Positions 22,764 to 64,000 of a stretch of DNA of 64,000 bases are shown in pieces. Position numbers and translations under genes: made by a program. The notes beneath the pieces were generated by a model. The model did not search any database. It had not been told where the DNA came from and saw nothing but the letters and a program-made list of their open reading frames with translations. The stretch's first letter is position 1. Each line of letters opens with the position of its first letter. Where the stretch lies: the NCBI GenBank assembly GCA_963576475.1, contig OY754980.1:1235567-1299566 (forward strand), written 5' to 3'. This DNA is from Molanna angustata. Its lineage: Eukaryota > Arthropoda > Insecta > Trichoptera > Molannidae.

Positions 22764-25490
22764 ATGACAAAAATAACGTCTGACAAAGATGATGTCATTG
22801 AACCGCCTAAAAAAATTCAAAAGTTAATTCATGCATATTTACCGAAGAAATTAAAGCCAGATTATTCAAAGAAAATTAACTTATGCCTTTTGAAAATGAT
22901 AGTGGACGATTTTCAACCTTTCTCTATTGTAGAAGACATGGGTTTCCGTACCTACCTATACTCGTGCATTAAACCCGAATTACGAAAAAAATTCTAATCG
23001 AAAATCTTTGTCAGGTAATCTACTTCCAAAAGTTTACCAAAATAGGTTGGAACAAGTAAAGTCATATGTAGAAGCTAATGCAAAATCTGTGTGCATCACG
23101 GTTGATTGCTGGACTCCCCGCACTATGGATAGTTATATGGCAATAACTGCGCATTTTATTGCAGAAGATTCCTTGAAATCTATATTGATACAATGTGAAT
23201 AATTTGAAGGACACCATACTGGCGTCAGGATATTTCGAGAAATTATACCTATATTACTGAAGTGGAACATTTACAATAAGGTCAATTTTTTTGTGACCGA
23301 TAATGCATCTAATATGGAGAGTGCGGTAAGATATTTAGAAGCAGATGGGTGGTCACACTTCGGTTGTCTAGCTCATAAGCTAAACCTTGTTCAAGATGCA
23401 ATGAATGATATTAAAGACACGTTACTAAAAGTTCATAAAATTGTAAACCACTTTAGAAAAAGCTCAATAGCCAAAGAAAAGTTGCTTAAATTTCAAATAA
23501 ACCAGCAAAATATAACTCAATCAAAAACAGTAATTAAATCGGTGGCAACAAGATGGAACTCTAGTTTATTTGATGTTGCAGAGATGTGTAGAGATAATAG
23601 AAGCAATGAGAGCCACAATTCCGAATTTAAATGTAGATCTTCCAATTTATTTATTTATTTATCGTATGGTACTAGTGAATCAAATGTTTAAAGTCAAAAT
23701 TTACAAAACACAGCAATGACAGCAATCAAACACAAAACAGCACAATAGGTATGTCAATCACACATTCACGTCGATGGCTTCGAGCCAACCCACAAATGCT
23801 GGTGTCAATTCGCAAATGTCCGACTTTGGGCCTTCATACGCATGGACGCTGCATTCTTCCAATATGTGTTGCATTGTTTGAAAGGGGTGGCCGCAATCGC
23901 ATTGTGCTGATGGAACAATGCCCCACTTTGCCATAAGGTAGTAGCAGCGTCCATGTCCAGTGCGGATCCTATTCGGGGAGGTCCACAGCCTTCTTGGCAG
24001 CTCGAAACCTGGAGGTATCTTCGTTGGAGTTTCCATGTACCTATTAACATCCAGGTTGGAGCTTACCCAGTCACTGTGCCAAGTCTCATTCAGGCTGAAG
24101 TCCTCACTAACAAGGTTACATCCGAGTTTCGCTGCTGGATTCCTTGAAGCAAGTCTTTGCTGTCCCTCAGACGGAACATCACTGTGGATTGGCAAAGCGC
24201 CATTGTCACAAATTCTCTTCCATAGATTAAATAGGGAGAATTTTCTTCTTGCGTCAGGGGGAGGTATATGTGCGAGCACAGGAAGCCACTTTATTGGGGT
24301 AGACCGGATGGTGCCGCTAATGGTCCTCATGGCCACATTCAGTTGAGTGTCAACTAGTTTTGTATGTGCACTATTGAACCATACAGGAGCACAGTACTCT
24401 GCTACCGAATATACAAGGGCAAGTGAAGATGTTCTAAGGACTGTTGCACTAGCCCCCCAAGTTGTTCCTGCCAGTTTATGGATGATGTTATTTCTGGACT
24501 TTAGTTTAGCAGCTGTTTTTTCCAGGTGTTTTTTGAATGTTAGAGTTCTGTCTAGTGTGATTCCTAAGTATACTGGTTGGTGGTTGTGGGTGAGTCTACT
24601 TCTACTTCTCTTGGTTGTAGGTGAGTCTACTGTGGGTGAGCATCTCGGTTACTAAGGTGAAAACAACTAACTTCTGTTTTATTTGCGTTTGGTTTAAGTC
24701 TCCATTTATAAAAGTAGCTCTGTAACTTCCAATTATACCAATGGAAGAATGGAAATGCATCGAACAGTTATGTATAGTACTTAAACCTTTCTATGAAGCC
24801 ACGAAGGAAATGAGCGGTGAAAAGTATTTGGTTGCTAGCAAGGCTATTGTTTTGACAACGAGTCTTATCAACATTTTTCACAATTATACCCAGATTCAAG
24901 ATTTATATCCTCCAGTCAAAACACTTACCCAAAAACTGAAAATCGGGGATGATACGGAGACTGGGGAATATAGAATCTAACATAACAATATTTTTAAGCA
25001 CAATACTCGATCCAAGGTTTAAGTTGAAAGCCATTAAAAAGGAAGAAAATAAAGTTTTACTGAAAACTACTTGAAAGCCAACAAGCGTACATACAAAATA
25101 CCGAGCCGAAACCATCCACATCAAGTGCACCGGTGGAGGCGCTTGCGCAATTGAATAATGTTGACAGCAGTGCGATACCGAGCTTTAATTTATGGAATGA
25201 ATTTGACATAGAAGCAAATATTGACTTAATGCCATTTCACGAAAAAGCTGCTGAAGAATTGGAAAAGTATTTGGCAGATACTTTAATAAAAAGAAAAGAT
25301 TGCCAATTTAAGTGGTGGAAAGAACATAAATATGTATACCCCACTTTATTTCCTCAGATTTGTAATATAATGGTCACAACTGTTCCCTGTCAATGATTTT
25401 TTTTCTAAATCTGGGTATGTAATTAGTGACCGAAGGACTCGTTTGTCATCAACAAAAGTACCTAGCCCAAATAATTTTTCTGAACGTTAA
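22764..25490 (+). pseudogene. hAT-superfamily transposase (ZBED-like), disrupted
   Basis: Fragments in order: an N-terminal part (KLIHAYLPKKLKPDYSKKIN...FQPFSIVEDMGF), CITVDCWTPRTMDSYMAITA, VTDNASNMESAVRYL with WSHFGCLAHKLNLVQDAM and KSVATRWNSSLFD, then after a nested insertion EEWKCIEQLCIVLKPFYEAT, and finally the hAT dimerisation region (FHEKAAEELEKYL...WWKEHKYVYPTLFPQI) with SGYVISDRRTRLSSTKVPSP in another frame near 25408. The N-terminal BED zinc finger was not seen. Stops and frameshifts at about 22996, 23202, 24980 and 25397 break the ORF, and a LINE splits it at 23648-24727, so it cannot make transposase as it stands. Family assignment is from recognised motifs. Confidence 0.85.
23648..24727 (-). 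mobile_element. 5'-truncated non-LTR retrotransposon nested in the hAT element
   Basis: Minus-strand translation gives the end of a reverse transcriptase (PVYLGITLDRTLTFKKHL, LAGTTWGASATVLRTSSLAL, YSVAEYCAPVWFNSAHTKLV), then a C-terminal region (IRTGHGRCYYLMAKWGIVPS, CDCGHPFQTMQHILEEC) with a cysteine/histidine cluster. The 3' end carries a short ATAAATAAATA tail. The hAT sequence CTTCCAATT occurs on both sides (before 23648 and at about 24726-24734), a plausible target-site duplication; removing the insert restores DLPIIPMEEW in the hAT frame. Confidence 0.85.
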
Positions 25491-26100
25491 TAAAATGTGT
25501 ATAATATGTGAATAAAATGAAAAAAAAATTAAATTACATGTAAAAATAATTTAAATAATATATATGTAAATAAAATGTGAATAATGTGTAAATAAAATGT
25601 ATTTGTAAATATGGTGATTTATGCACATATAATGAACTTTTAAATATGCCTGTAAATATCCAATCCTTTATAAAATACCAAAGAAAATCAAATTATAGAT
25701 AGTCCTAACCTGTAAAGGATGAAGGAAATTTCATTATAATAGCATAATTTAATGTTATAATTAAGCAATGCAAGCTACCAAGTTATTTATTTCTGAAACG
25801 TTAAATACTGTCCACCATGTTACAATATTCAATGTGTGTTATAACAGATGCGTCAACGATTCAATATAGTGGATAACGATATAATATTCATGAAATTGTT
25901 CCAAAATGCGTTGTTTGATGGCATTAGATTTCAATGAAATAACCAAAACTTTTGAAAAAGTTTATGGAATCAAAGTATTTTAACTATACTTTTACTCTAA
26001 TCTTTGTTCGAGAAACACAACCTTATAGAATATTCCTGTATACAAAAATTTATGACAATTTCATACTTCAGTTTGATCTTAAGAAAATACAAAAAAATAT

Positions 26101-26290
26101 TATATCTATAATTAAAAGTAAAGACTTTTTTGATTCTACATTAATTTTTTATTCTGCGCAATAGGCCCATTTCGCCTTGTTAGGGCATTAACTAGCTAGT
26201 TAATGCCCTAACAAGGCGAAATAGGCCTATCGCGCAGAATAAAAAATTAATGTAGAATCAAAAAAGTCTTTGCTTTTAATTATAGATATA
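26101..26290. repeat. Near-perfect 190-bp palindrome
   Basis: Two 95-base arms meet with no spacer at 26195/26196 (centre ACTAGCTAGT). Only about three mismatched positions were counted. The outer ends are TATATCTATAATTAAAAG; the inner arms are CGCCTTGTTAGGGCATTAAC. No coding potential. Confidence 0.9.
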
Positions 26291-26779
26291 ACTTATAATG
26301 GAATTCTACCAAATAAAAACTTCGTCAATAATAAATAATCAAAAAAATATTGCTGATGATGTTGATATAATAACTATTACGTTAAATCAATCGGATGTAA
26401 ACACAGGAAACAAAAGAAAGAAAACTTATTTCTTTTTTCAAGTAGTTTATTTACAATATTATGCAGGTATTTCACAAAAAAATTATATAATAATAAATCT
26501 GTCAATCACAATATTAAGAAATAATATGTAAAAATACTCAAATAATTAAAACCATAGATTGAGGAACATGTTGATTAAAAAAATCGTTGCACATATTCAA
26601 TTAGATAAATATGTACATAATTCAGTATTCTCAATATCACAAGATCATAATTTCTACACAAATCCAATCTGTATTCATCATAGAAACTGTTGAGGTTATT
26701 GAAGAAAAACATATTATAATAGATGGGAGATTACAAAAAACAATTGCACAGCCCTAGAGTATATCAAATTTCATTAAAA

Positions 26780-27180
26780 TTCACCTATTTATCTAATCAT
26801 AGACTCTCACTTAGATCTGCTGAACATACAACAAAATCCATTTCTAACACAGAATTTCTCAGCTTGTCGTTCCAAGTACATTCAGCAAGACTATAGAATA
26901 GTCTAAGGCCAGATATTCAAGAAAAAATTAAAGAAGGAATATTTATTCTGCTCCCAATTCTTCTCCTTGTCCTTTCCCAATCCCCGTTTATGCTATGCAT
27001 TGTTTTTTTTATTATTATCTCAATGTAATGAATTTTTCTAAAGTTATTTTTGTTTTTTTCTATCAATCTTTTTGCTGTTGTACATATATGTATAATATTG
27101 TCATACTTTGTATTCTGGTTGGTTGAAATAAATTGCCTGATGGCAATAAGCCCGCCAGTGTGCAATATATTTATTTTATG
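26780..27180 (+). pseudogene. LINE 3' end, copy 1
   Basis: A degraded end of a reverse-transcriptase ORF (SIRNTEFLSLSFQ-like, then GQIF..KLKKEYLF) followed by a 3' UTR ending TGGTTGGTTGAAATAAATTG...GGCAATAAGCCCGCCA. Related tails: 37495-37700 and 46580-46995. Confidence 0.6.
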
Positions 27181-27522
27181 AACTAAAAGATAAATAAATA
27201 TATTAAAACATACAACAATTACCATAGATAAATGACTGGATTGACAAAAACTAACAAATAAAAGCTAACATTAATTTATGCAAATATAGGTCATATTATA
27301 CTTATATTTATCTTGACTGAGTACTTGAAGAGAAAAAAACACAGTAAAAAGTAATATATTACTTTTTCGTACACATTTAAAAAAACATGTTGATTCATCG
27401 GAACAAGAAAAAGGATAAATAGAACTGAAAACAATATTGAGCAACTTTGTTTGAAGTGTCACAAATAAGGACAAATTTGGTGCAGTAAAAATTAAACAAG
27501 ATGTTATTATGCATAGATAATA

Positions 27523-28178
27523 GTCTTACTAATAAAAATCGACTGCACACCCGTTGACCAGTGTTTTAGTTACACACTGTGTAAAGCCCGTGCAGCAATT
27601 ATTTAAAAATCTTACTAATAAACGCTGTATAACGACTGGGTAGTTGCAATAGGCGTACCTCAAAAATTAATCCGACAACTTATTTTCGCACCCACGCATG
27701 CGCAGAGCCCCCAGCCGCCACCCGCCATTCTAATTTTGACGTGGTTAATATTTTCATTTGTTTTACACATTTTAAAATAGGAATATGGAAAATATAACAA
27801 ATAATTTCATCATACAAATACCCATGCGAATATGTTTGTAGATATTATAAAGAAGCTAATTTTTTAACAACTCTTTACTTCTTAAATACAGAACTATTGA
27901 TAATAAAATAATTTATAAAGATTTTTGTGACATATTATTCCAAGATATAACAATATAAACATCCAGATCAAAATAAAAAGAGATTAATGATAGATGACAG
28001 TTGTCTTAAAACATCGCCAAACTACCTAAAACAATCATGAAAGCGTTGTTTAAAATTTGTATGAGATATTTCTGTTGTCGACCAACTGATCTGCTACACA
28101 GCGTTTATTGGTAACGTTTTTGCTTACACGGGTAATGTGGCTTAATGGTCGTGTAACTTTTTTTTTAGTAAGACTGTT
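27523..28178. mobile_element. TIR element, about 0.65 kb
   Basis: The left part AGTCTTACTAATAAAAAT and AATAAACGCTGTATAACGAC correspond in reverse complement to the right part (AGTCTTACTAAAAAAAAAGT and AATAAACGCTGTGTAGCAGA). The centre has no transposase-like frame. Confidence 0.6.
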
Positions 28179-28870
28179 AATGTAAATAATATTACAAACA
28201 TGTTTAAAAATTCACACTTAAATAAAATTGACAAAAAATATCACAAGTATGTCAATACAAGACCTTAAATAGGAATTTACAATAGAAGTTTACATAGTAT
28301 ATATTTTGTTATTAGAGGAAACTCTTTACAATATATCACTTGTTTTTAGGGACAGATCATTATGTGTGAAGTGAAATTTTTTTTTTCTAATAAACCAAAG
28401 AAAAAGTGCATAAAGCTAAGACAAGTCCAATCTTTATTTTCTATTATACATATTGATAAACACTTACAGAAATGAAATAAGAATATCAAATTTATTTTAT
28501 TATGTACATTGTATATAGTTTATTGCTTGGTAGGTATATATGTGCAAACTGCCCCCCTCACCGACAAAAACTGTCAAATTATCTACCGGAAACTACACTT
28601 TTGTCCATAAAAAAGAAAAAGTCATTTTAATTCCGTCATGGAATGTGTCATAAGATAATAAAATCATCATTTATGAAAAATAATTTTGAATAATTTCATC
28701 ATCAAATTTCATTTGTCACATTTTACTTATAATCAAAATTACGACGTTGATGATGTGTCAATGGAAAATGAAAAAAAAAATATAATTTTGTAGACAGGAA
28801 GTACTGAACCAAATTGTGTTTGTTCTACTGGATTTTTCAATATTATATTCAGTTAGCTGGGTTGCTACAT

Positions 28871-29080
28871 TTTCAAGATCATGACACGGTTCCTGAGTCA
28901 AATTGAAAATGCTGTTCATTATCACCAAGAGCTATTTTTTTTGTTGTATGGGATTTGACGTTTGGTGTAGAAAATTTTTCTATATAGTGCTAATCCTATG
29001 AAAAAAAATAGCGCTTGGCGATAACGAACAGCGTTTTCATTTTGACTCAGGGACATGTAACCAAATTAGTGATCATTTTC
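28871..29080. mobile_element. Small MITE with about 65-bp inverted arms
   Basis: The left arm includes CCTGAGTCAAATTGAAAATG and CTGTTCATTATCACCAAGAG; the reverse complement of the right arm reads CCTGAGTCAAAATGAAAACG and CTGTTCGTTATCGCCAAGCG. Confidence 0.8.
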
Positions 29081-29449
29081 ATTAAATCTATTCAAATATC
29101 AATACATAATATCAATGTTAAAATGGTGATCTATGTCAATATAATTTATCAATTTATATATTTAGTTTATCGATACAGGTATAACATTAATGTCAATTAT
29201 AAAATGAAATAATGTTACTTGTTTAAATTACATTATATACAATCTAACTCAAAACATATCTAAAGTATGATGCATATAAATAATAATATGTACAAAAAAA
29301 TATTTTTATCACATGGATAAATACTAAATATTTAATATTATAAATATTATTTTACCTAACTATAATTTAAGTTTTGGGACAGAACATCAATTATATATAA
29401 GTAGCAGCATATAGCAAAGACTTTTGGTGTGTCAATCTATCTAATCAAT

Positions 29450-29690
29450 ATACATACACAGCATTACACCAACACGAGGTATGCAGAGAGAACTGACTAT
29501 CACATTATTTTATTTCAACACGCATTCTCCGCCTCATCAATATTCATTCATTGTCATGTACATGTTTGTCTGTTATTCAAGATTCTTACAGAATGCCATT
29601 CACATGGTCGTACCATCCTTTTCTTGGAAAACCTTCACATCTTATTCTCTTCTTGTCAGATTTGTATATTTTCTTTGTTCAGCGTTAAAT
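29450..29690 (-). pseudogene. LINE C-terminal fragment, GWHDHV family, third copy
   Basis: Colinear with 18480-18700: the segment ATTCATTCATTGTCATGTAC and CATTCACATGGTCGTACCAT corresponds to CATACATCGTCGGAGACATG and TACATGGTCGTGCCAACCC there. Coding frame is degraded. Confidence 0.55.
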
Positions 29691-30125
29691 ATGTAAATAT
29701 GGTTTAGTTGAGTATCTAATATAGTAAAGTGCTACTTCTAGATAATTTTATGTTCAAAGGGTGGGGTGATTTTCTAAAATATGTTTAGAATTAACTATAT
29801 ATCAACATCACTGTCATACATAGTATAAATATATACATTTTTGAGAATCAAAATAGTATAAATATATACATTTTTGAGAAAAAAACAATTTCAGAATTAT
29901 TTTCTCGTGCCCATTGATGTAATACACAAAAAAGCGATTGAATCATTGAATCAATCAGAATGTTTGTAAAAAAGCATAGATAAAAAATAACAAATTATTC
30001 ATTTAAATTGCAAACAAAATTAGGTACCTTTCTCAGAATCAACATGAAGTTAAATACAATCACTCTTTGTAGCTAATATTGAGGTTGTTTATGACACCTC
30101 GTTGAAAAAAATACATGTTAAAAAC

Positions 30126-30450
30126 ATAGATTTTTATTATAATATACTAGATGTCGTAGTTAGTAAATTTTGTATGAATCGAAGTAAGGCTTTTTCCGGG
30201 GATTTTTAACATTTTGGTGGGCAGACCACATCGTTTTTCTATAGAGAATAATGATTAATATGATTTTTTTTTGGATTTATTTGTCGACAAAACACTTTGT
30301 TTATTAAGGTTTAGAGAACAGTTATCTAGAATGTGTTGAAATGTAAGGAAAACTGAAATATGCTGCCAACCAAAACGTCAAACGCGCGATATTCCATGAC
30401 TCAATTTTTGTACGGAGTACTACATCTAATATACTATAATAAAAATCTAT
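30126..30450. mobile_element. MITE with about 28-bp TIRs and TA-like target site
   Basis: The left end ATAGATTTTTATTATAATAT continues ACTAGATG; the reverse complement of the right end is ATAGATTTTTATTATAGTAT then ATTAGATG. TA at both borders suggests Tc1/mariner-type mobilisation. 325 bp and non-coding. Confidence 0.8.
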
Positions 30451-30810
30451 GGTTAACAATGATTTCATCGACATGAAAATATAACATGCAATTTGAAACC
30501 ATAAATAATACATAAAAATATTATAAATAGGAAGATTTCATGTTGAATTTCAATTCTAAATAAAAATAGAACTTTTCAATTATAATCAATAATTCACATT
30601 TGAATTATTGAAAAACGCGCACAGGATAGATTGTAAGGACGGATTCCCGAATACAAACTCCTATTCATGTAACCAGATAAAAAATCACTATTGAGATATA
30701 AGCATATTGTTTTTTTTTTTTAAATTTAAATAAAAGAAGAAGGGTCAATAGCAGAGAGGTTAGTGCATGATAAATAATAGTCAGTTGCCGTATAAAAACA
30801 TTTCTTTGTA

Positions 30811-31373
30811 CAAGGTGTTTCAAAAGAAAGTATATATTTTAATTCAGAGCGTTATGTGGAGATGTTAAGACGACTTCCTGGTGCCTGAACTGCAAAACTT
30901 TCCTGGCTATAACCAAAGAACATGGTTCCAGCAGGACGGAGCAACGTCACACACGTCCAATACATCTCTGCCACGAGTTTGTGAAATTTTCCCAGGCAAA
31001 TTGATCTCCAGGAGAGGTGACATAAATTGGCCTCCACGCAGTCCTGAATTAATCCCTATGGATTTTTTCCTATGGAGTTATCTTAAATCTAAAGTTTACG
31101 CCAATAAATCGACTTCCCTGGCACTTTTGAAAGAAAATATCCGTCACGAAATGGTAGCCATCACTGAGTCCACCTGCAGAGCCGTCATAAGTAATTTTAC
31201 TGTTCGATTAAATGAGTGCTGCGAACGCGAGGGTCTACATTTGGACGATATAATTTTTAAGAAATACATTCCCAAATTGAGTACTTTAATAATTAATAAA
31301 CATTTTTTCGATACACGGTTTACTTATTTTTTAATCGATCCACTAAATATAAACTTTCTTTTGAGACACCCTG
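30811..31373 (+). mobile_element. Internally deleted mariner-type transposon
   Basis: Terminal repeats CAAGGTGTTTCAAAAGAAAG and CTTTCTTTTGAGACACCCTG, flanked by TA at 30809-30810 and 31374-31375. The remaining frame (about 30866-31380) encodes the C-terminal part of a transposase: PELQNFPGYNQRTWFQQDGA, ISRRGDINWPPRSPELIPMD followed by FFLWSYLKSKVYANK. The aspartates of WFQQDG and PMDFFLW match the last two catalytic acids of the family; the N-terminal DNA-binding region and first acidic residue are missing. A frameshift sits at the start near 30860. It lies just past the 3' end of the mannosidase gene. Confidence 0.88.
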
Positions 31374-31552
31374 TATTATGAACCACAGATTTTTTGATTA
31401 AATTGTAAATAATTGTCTTAGTTATTTATTATTATCTTCTATTATTAAAACATTTCACTAGTCTTGCAGAACACCATAGATAAATAAATCCTTCATCATT
31501 ATGTCACAATATACATAAATACAAAACACTTTTTATTCTTATTTGTTATCAC

Positions 31553-62068
<30,516 letters not shown>

Positions 62069-62420
62069 TTTAAATTATTTTATAATACTCTGTAATGTAA
62101 AACTTCCACTATTCACTAAATTAACGACGAAAGTCACATACTCTTCGAACAACTGAAAAATGGATTATATTATACCAGGGCACAGACGTACGTTATTTAA
62201 ATTGTGTTAATTTCTACTGAAGTGAGCATTTCGCATTTCACGCATGAAAGATCACCGAAGAGAAGAGAATCGAGCCATTATTTGTCAAAAAAGTAAACAA
62301 AACGCCAATTTCTGACATATCACTATGTGGCATGTTTGTGTGTCTATTTTACAGATAAAAATATAAATAGCTCATTGGAAATGTAAAATATTCGATAGCA
62401 AAAACATTGAAAAAAACAAA
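62069..62420 (-). promoter_or_regulatory. Putative 5' UTR/promoter of alpha-mannosidase II
   Basis: This lies immediately upstream of the first coding exon. There is no obvious TATA box or initiator, and an upstream non-coding exon cannot be excluded because an intron could precede the ATG. Confidence 0.35.
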
Positions 62421-62879
62421 AGAATAATTATTATATAAATAATAACAAAAAATTATCGGAAAAACGATTTTCGCCGAACGTTAATCCAATCCATCCAATA
62501 ACACTACACCAACATAGAAGTGACAGCAACAGCAATATGCATAGATAAAGGAATGAATGAAATAGTCAAGGAAATAGTATTGTTAGTAGATAAAAAAATC
62601 CTATACCTACTTGAAAATTAACCAAATTTAATGAATGGGAATAATTTTGTACTATATTGATATATACATAGGTATTATGATCAAAATATTACCATGGGTT
62701 ATGGTAGCATAGAAGCCAGACATCTATTATTTTGTTTCAACAAAATACCTTGATTCTTGGAAAACTTTCTCTTATAATGGTTTTATCATATTAACGGGTC
62801 TTTGGGTCCTTAATGTGTTTAAACAATGCTTATATTTTGTAAATATGTCATTTCTAATAATTTTATATTCAATGCATAT

Positions 62880-63020
62880 TCCTGGAACTTTATACTTTCT
62901 AACTTGGTAGGTGAAATGGAGGCTTCCTATTGGTAGATGGTAGAACGCGCCCCGCCGCGCGGTGGGGTAGCTCCTCCCCCCCCCGTCTCCAGCGGTGGAC
63001 GCGATAGCTGGTTTGAATCA
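62880..63020. other. Short GC-rich island
   Basis: GAACGCGCCCCGCCGCGCGG followed by TGGGGTAGCTCCTCCCCC contrasts with the AT-rich surroundings. It could belong to a promoter or to a repeat; no gene model was found in the remaining 1 kb. Confidence 0.35.
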
Positions 63021-63194
63021 GTATTTGAGTGGACGCTTGGTCGGGATAGACGAATTTTAACTCACGCGTACGAAAGATAACTTATATATATTTTTTTAAA
63101 ACAAACGTAGACCGCGAATGTTGAAAGAGAAAATCTTATCTCTGCGAGGTGTCTGCTTGATACCCAGCATTAAATTTCATATTTGCATGGTAGT

Positions 63195-63375
63195 GCATAA
63201 GTGTGTTTCAGGTCCATACATAACCAACGAGGGGTGAATTTAAGATAGTTTAAGTTACTATTAAACATAACTTTTAAGAATAAACATAACTTAAATCATC
63301 GTATAATAGTGAATAAGTGTGTTTCAGGTCCATATAACCAACGAGGGGTGAATTTAAGATAGTTTTAAGTTATTT
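63195..63375. repeat. Tandem duplication, about 118-bp spacing
   Basis: AAGTGTGTTTCAGGTCCATA then AACCAACGAGGGGTGAATTT occurs twice (from about 63199 and 63316). A further short pair, ATTCTTTTCAGC, occurs at about 63562 and 63615. Confidence 0.8.
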
Positions 63376-64000
63376 TCAATTAATAAAAAGTGATATTATG
63401 TAGTGTAAGTGTTTCATCTATAGACCCGGAACGAGAGCAGCGGTTGGTAAGATCCTTTTGATTTATTATTATTTGTTTTCTTTGCTCTGAACGTTTCGTT
63501 ACGTAATTTATTTTAGCAAGATTGTCATCAATATTACACGTGCATTTCATGTATTTGATTATTCTTTTCAGCACTATTATTCTCTGTTCCACGTGTATTT
63601 CCTGTATTTAATAATTCTTTTCAGCGGCCGTCATCACTGGTTTTCTAATTTATTTTCTTTTTAATTTTACAGCAATTTTTATTAACCGATAATTACTATT
63701 ACGCGTGTATTTCTGTCAATTTAAGCATTGTTTTATTTTATACGCTCAACACGTTCTTTCGTCTCCACCATATTTAATTATTGTATTGACTAGCCGGCAT
63801 GTAAACACTTTTATCAACGCTCTTCTTTGTTATATGCGATAACAATTTGGCGCTATCCAACGTGTAGCCATTTTTAAAAACAGTAGTTTTTATCGAACCA
63901 CCCTGAGGTTTTGAGCATTTACTTTTCGTTTGTTTTTTTCTCGTATTAACAAAAAAAAATGTTATTTCAACTTATTTTTCGTTTATTCAAATATCTTATT

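Overview
The window looks like chromosomal DNA of an insect, most probably a moth or butterfly. It is AT-rich, its genes are split by GT-AG introns, it encodes a ZAD protein (an arthropod-expanded family), and it is packed with tRNA-headed SINEs, non-LTR retrotransposon tails, mariner/hAT elements and Penelope-like elements. The lineage is an inference from gene families and repeat style; no search was run.

Three host genes can be supported. (1) Positions 1-4111, plus strand: the last four exons of TRAF3IP1/IFT54, an intraflagellar-transport (IFT-B) protein; its 5' part lies outside the window. (2) Positions 14711-15167, minus strand: a two-exon, 116-residue ZAD-domain protein with no zinc fingers. 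(3) Positions 31553-62068, minus strand: a complete Golgi alpha-mannosidase II gene. I reassembled 22 coding exons (1166 residues) from start to stop with all reading phases consistent. It spans nearly half the window, mostly because its introns are full of mobile elements.

Between these genes the sequence is a mobile-element graveyard. 4.2-14.7 kb holds LINE tails, SINEs and several terminal-inverted-repeat elements, one with a clean 8-bp target duplication. 15.8-21.7 kb is a repeat-rich block with GC-rich patches and no recognisable gene. 22.7-25.5 kb is a broken hAT transposase split by a nested non-LTR retrotransposon with a visible target duplication. 26-31.4 kb holds a near-perfect 190-bp palindrome, several MITEs and an internally deleted mariner with both ends and TA duplications. 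Within the mannosidase gene there are nested MITEs (31.7-34.5 kb), LINE fragments, a Penelope-like GIY-YIG fragment between inverted arms and long TA runs (40.4-41.7 kb), a second Penelope fragment (60.9-61.5 kb) and a hAT-type MITE (59.0-59.8 kb).

The most unusual observation is in the mannosidase gene itself. Three exon-intron junctions have been copied in tandem. The exon ending in the HNDPG zinc/active-site motif has five extra 126-bp copies. The exon encoding the FQHHD motif has seven extra 166-bp copies. A third exon has one extra 177-bp copy carrying its acceptor. Each copy retains an intact splice site, and in the two larger arrays use of a copy would cause a stop or frameshift. This could be a splice-decoy arrangement, a local duplication mechanism, or partly an assembly effect.
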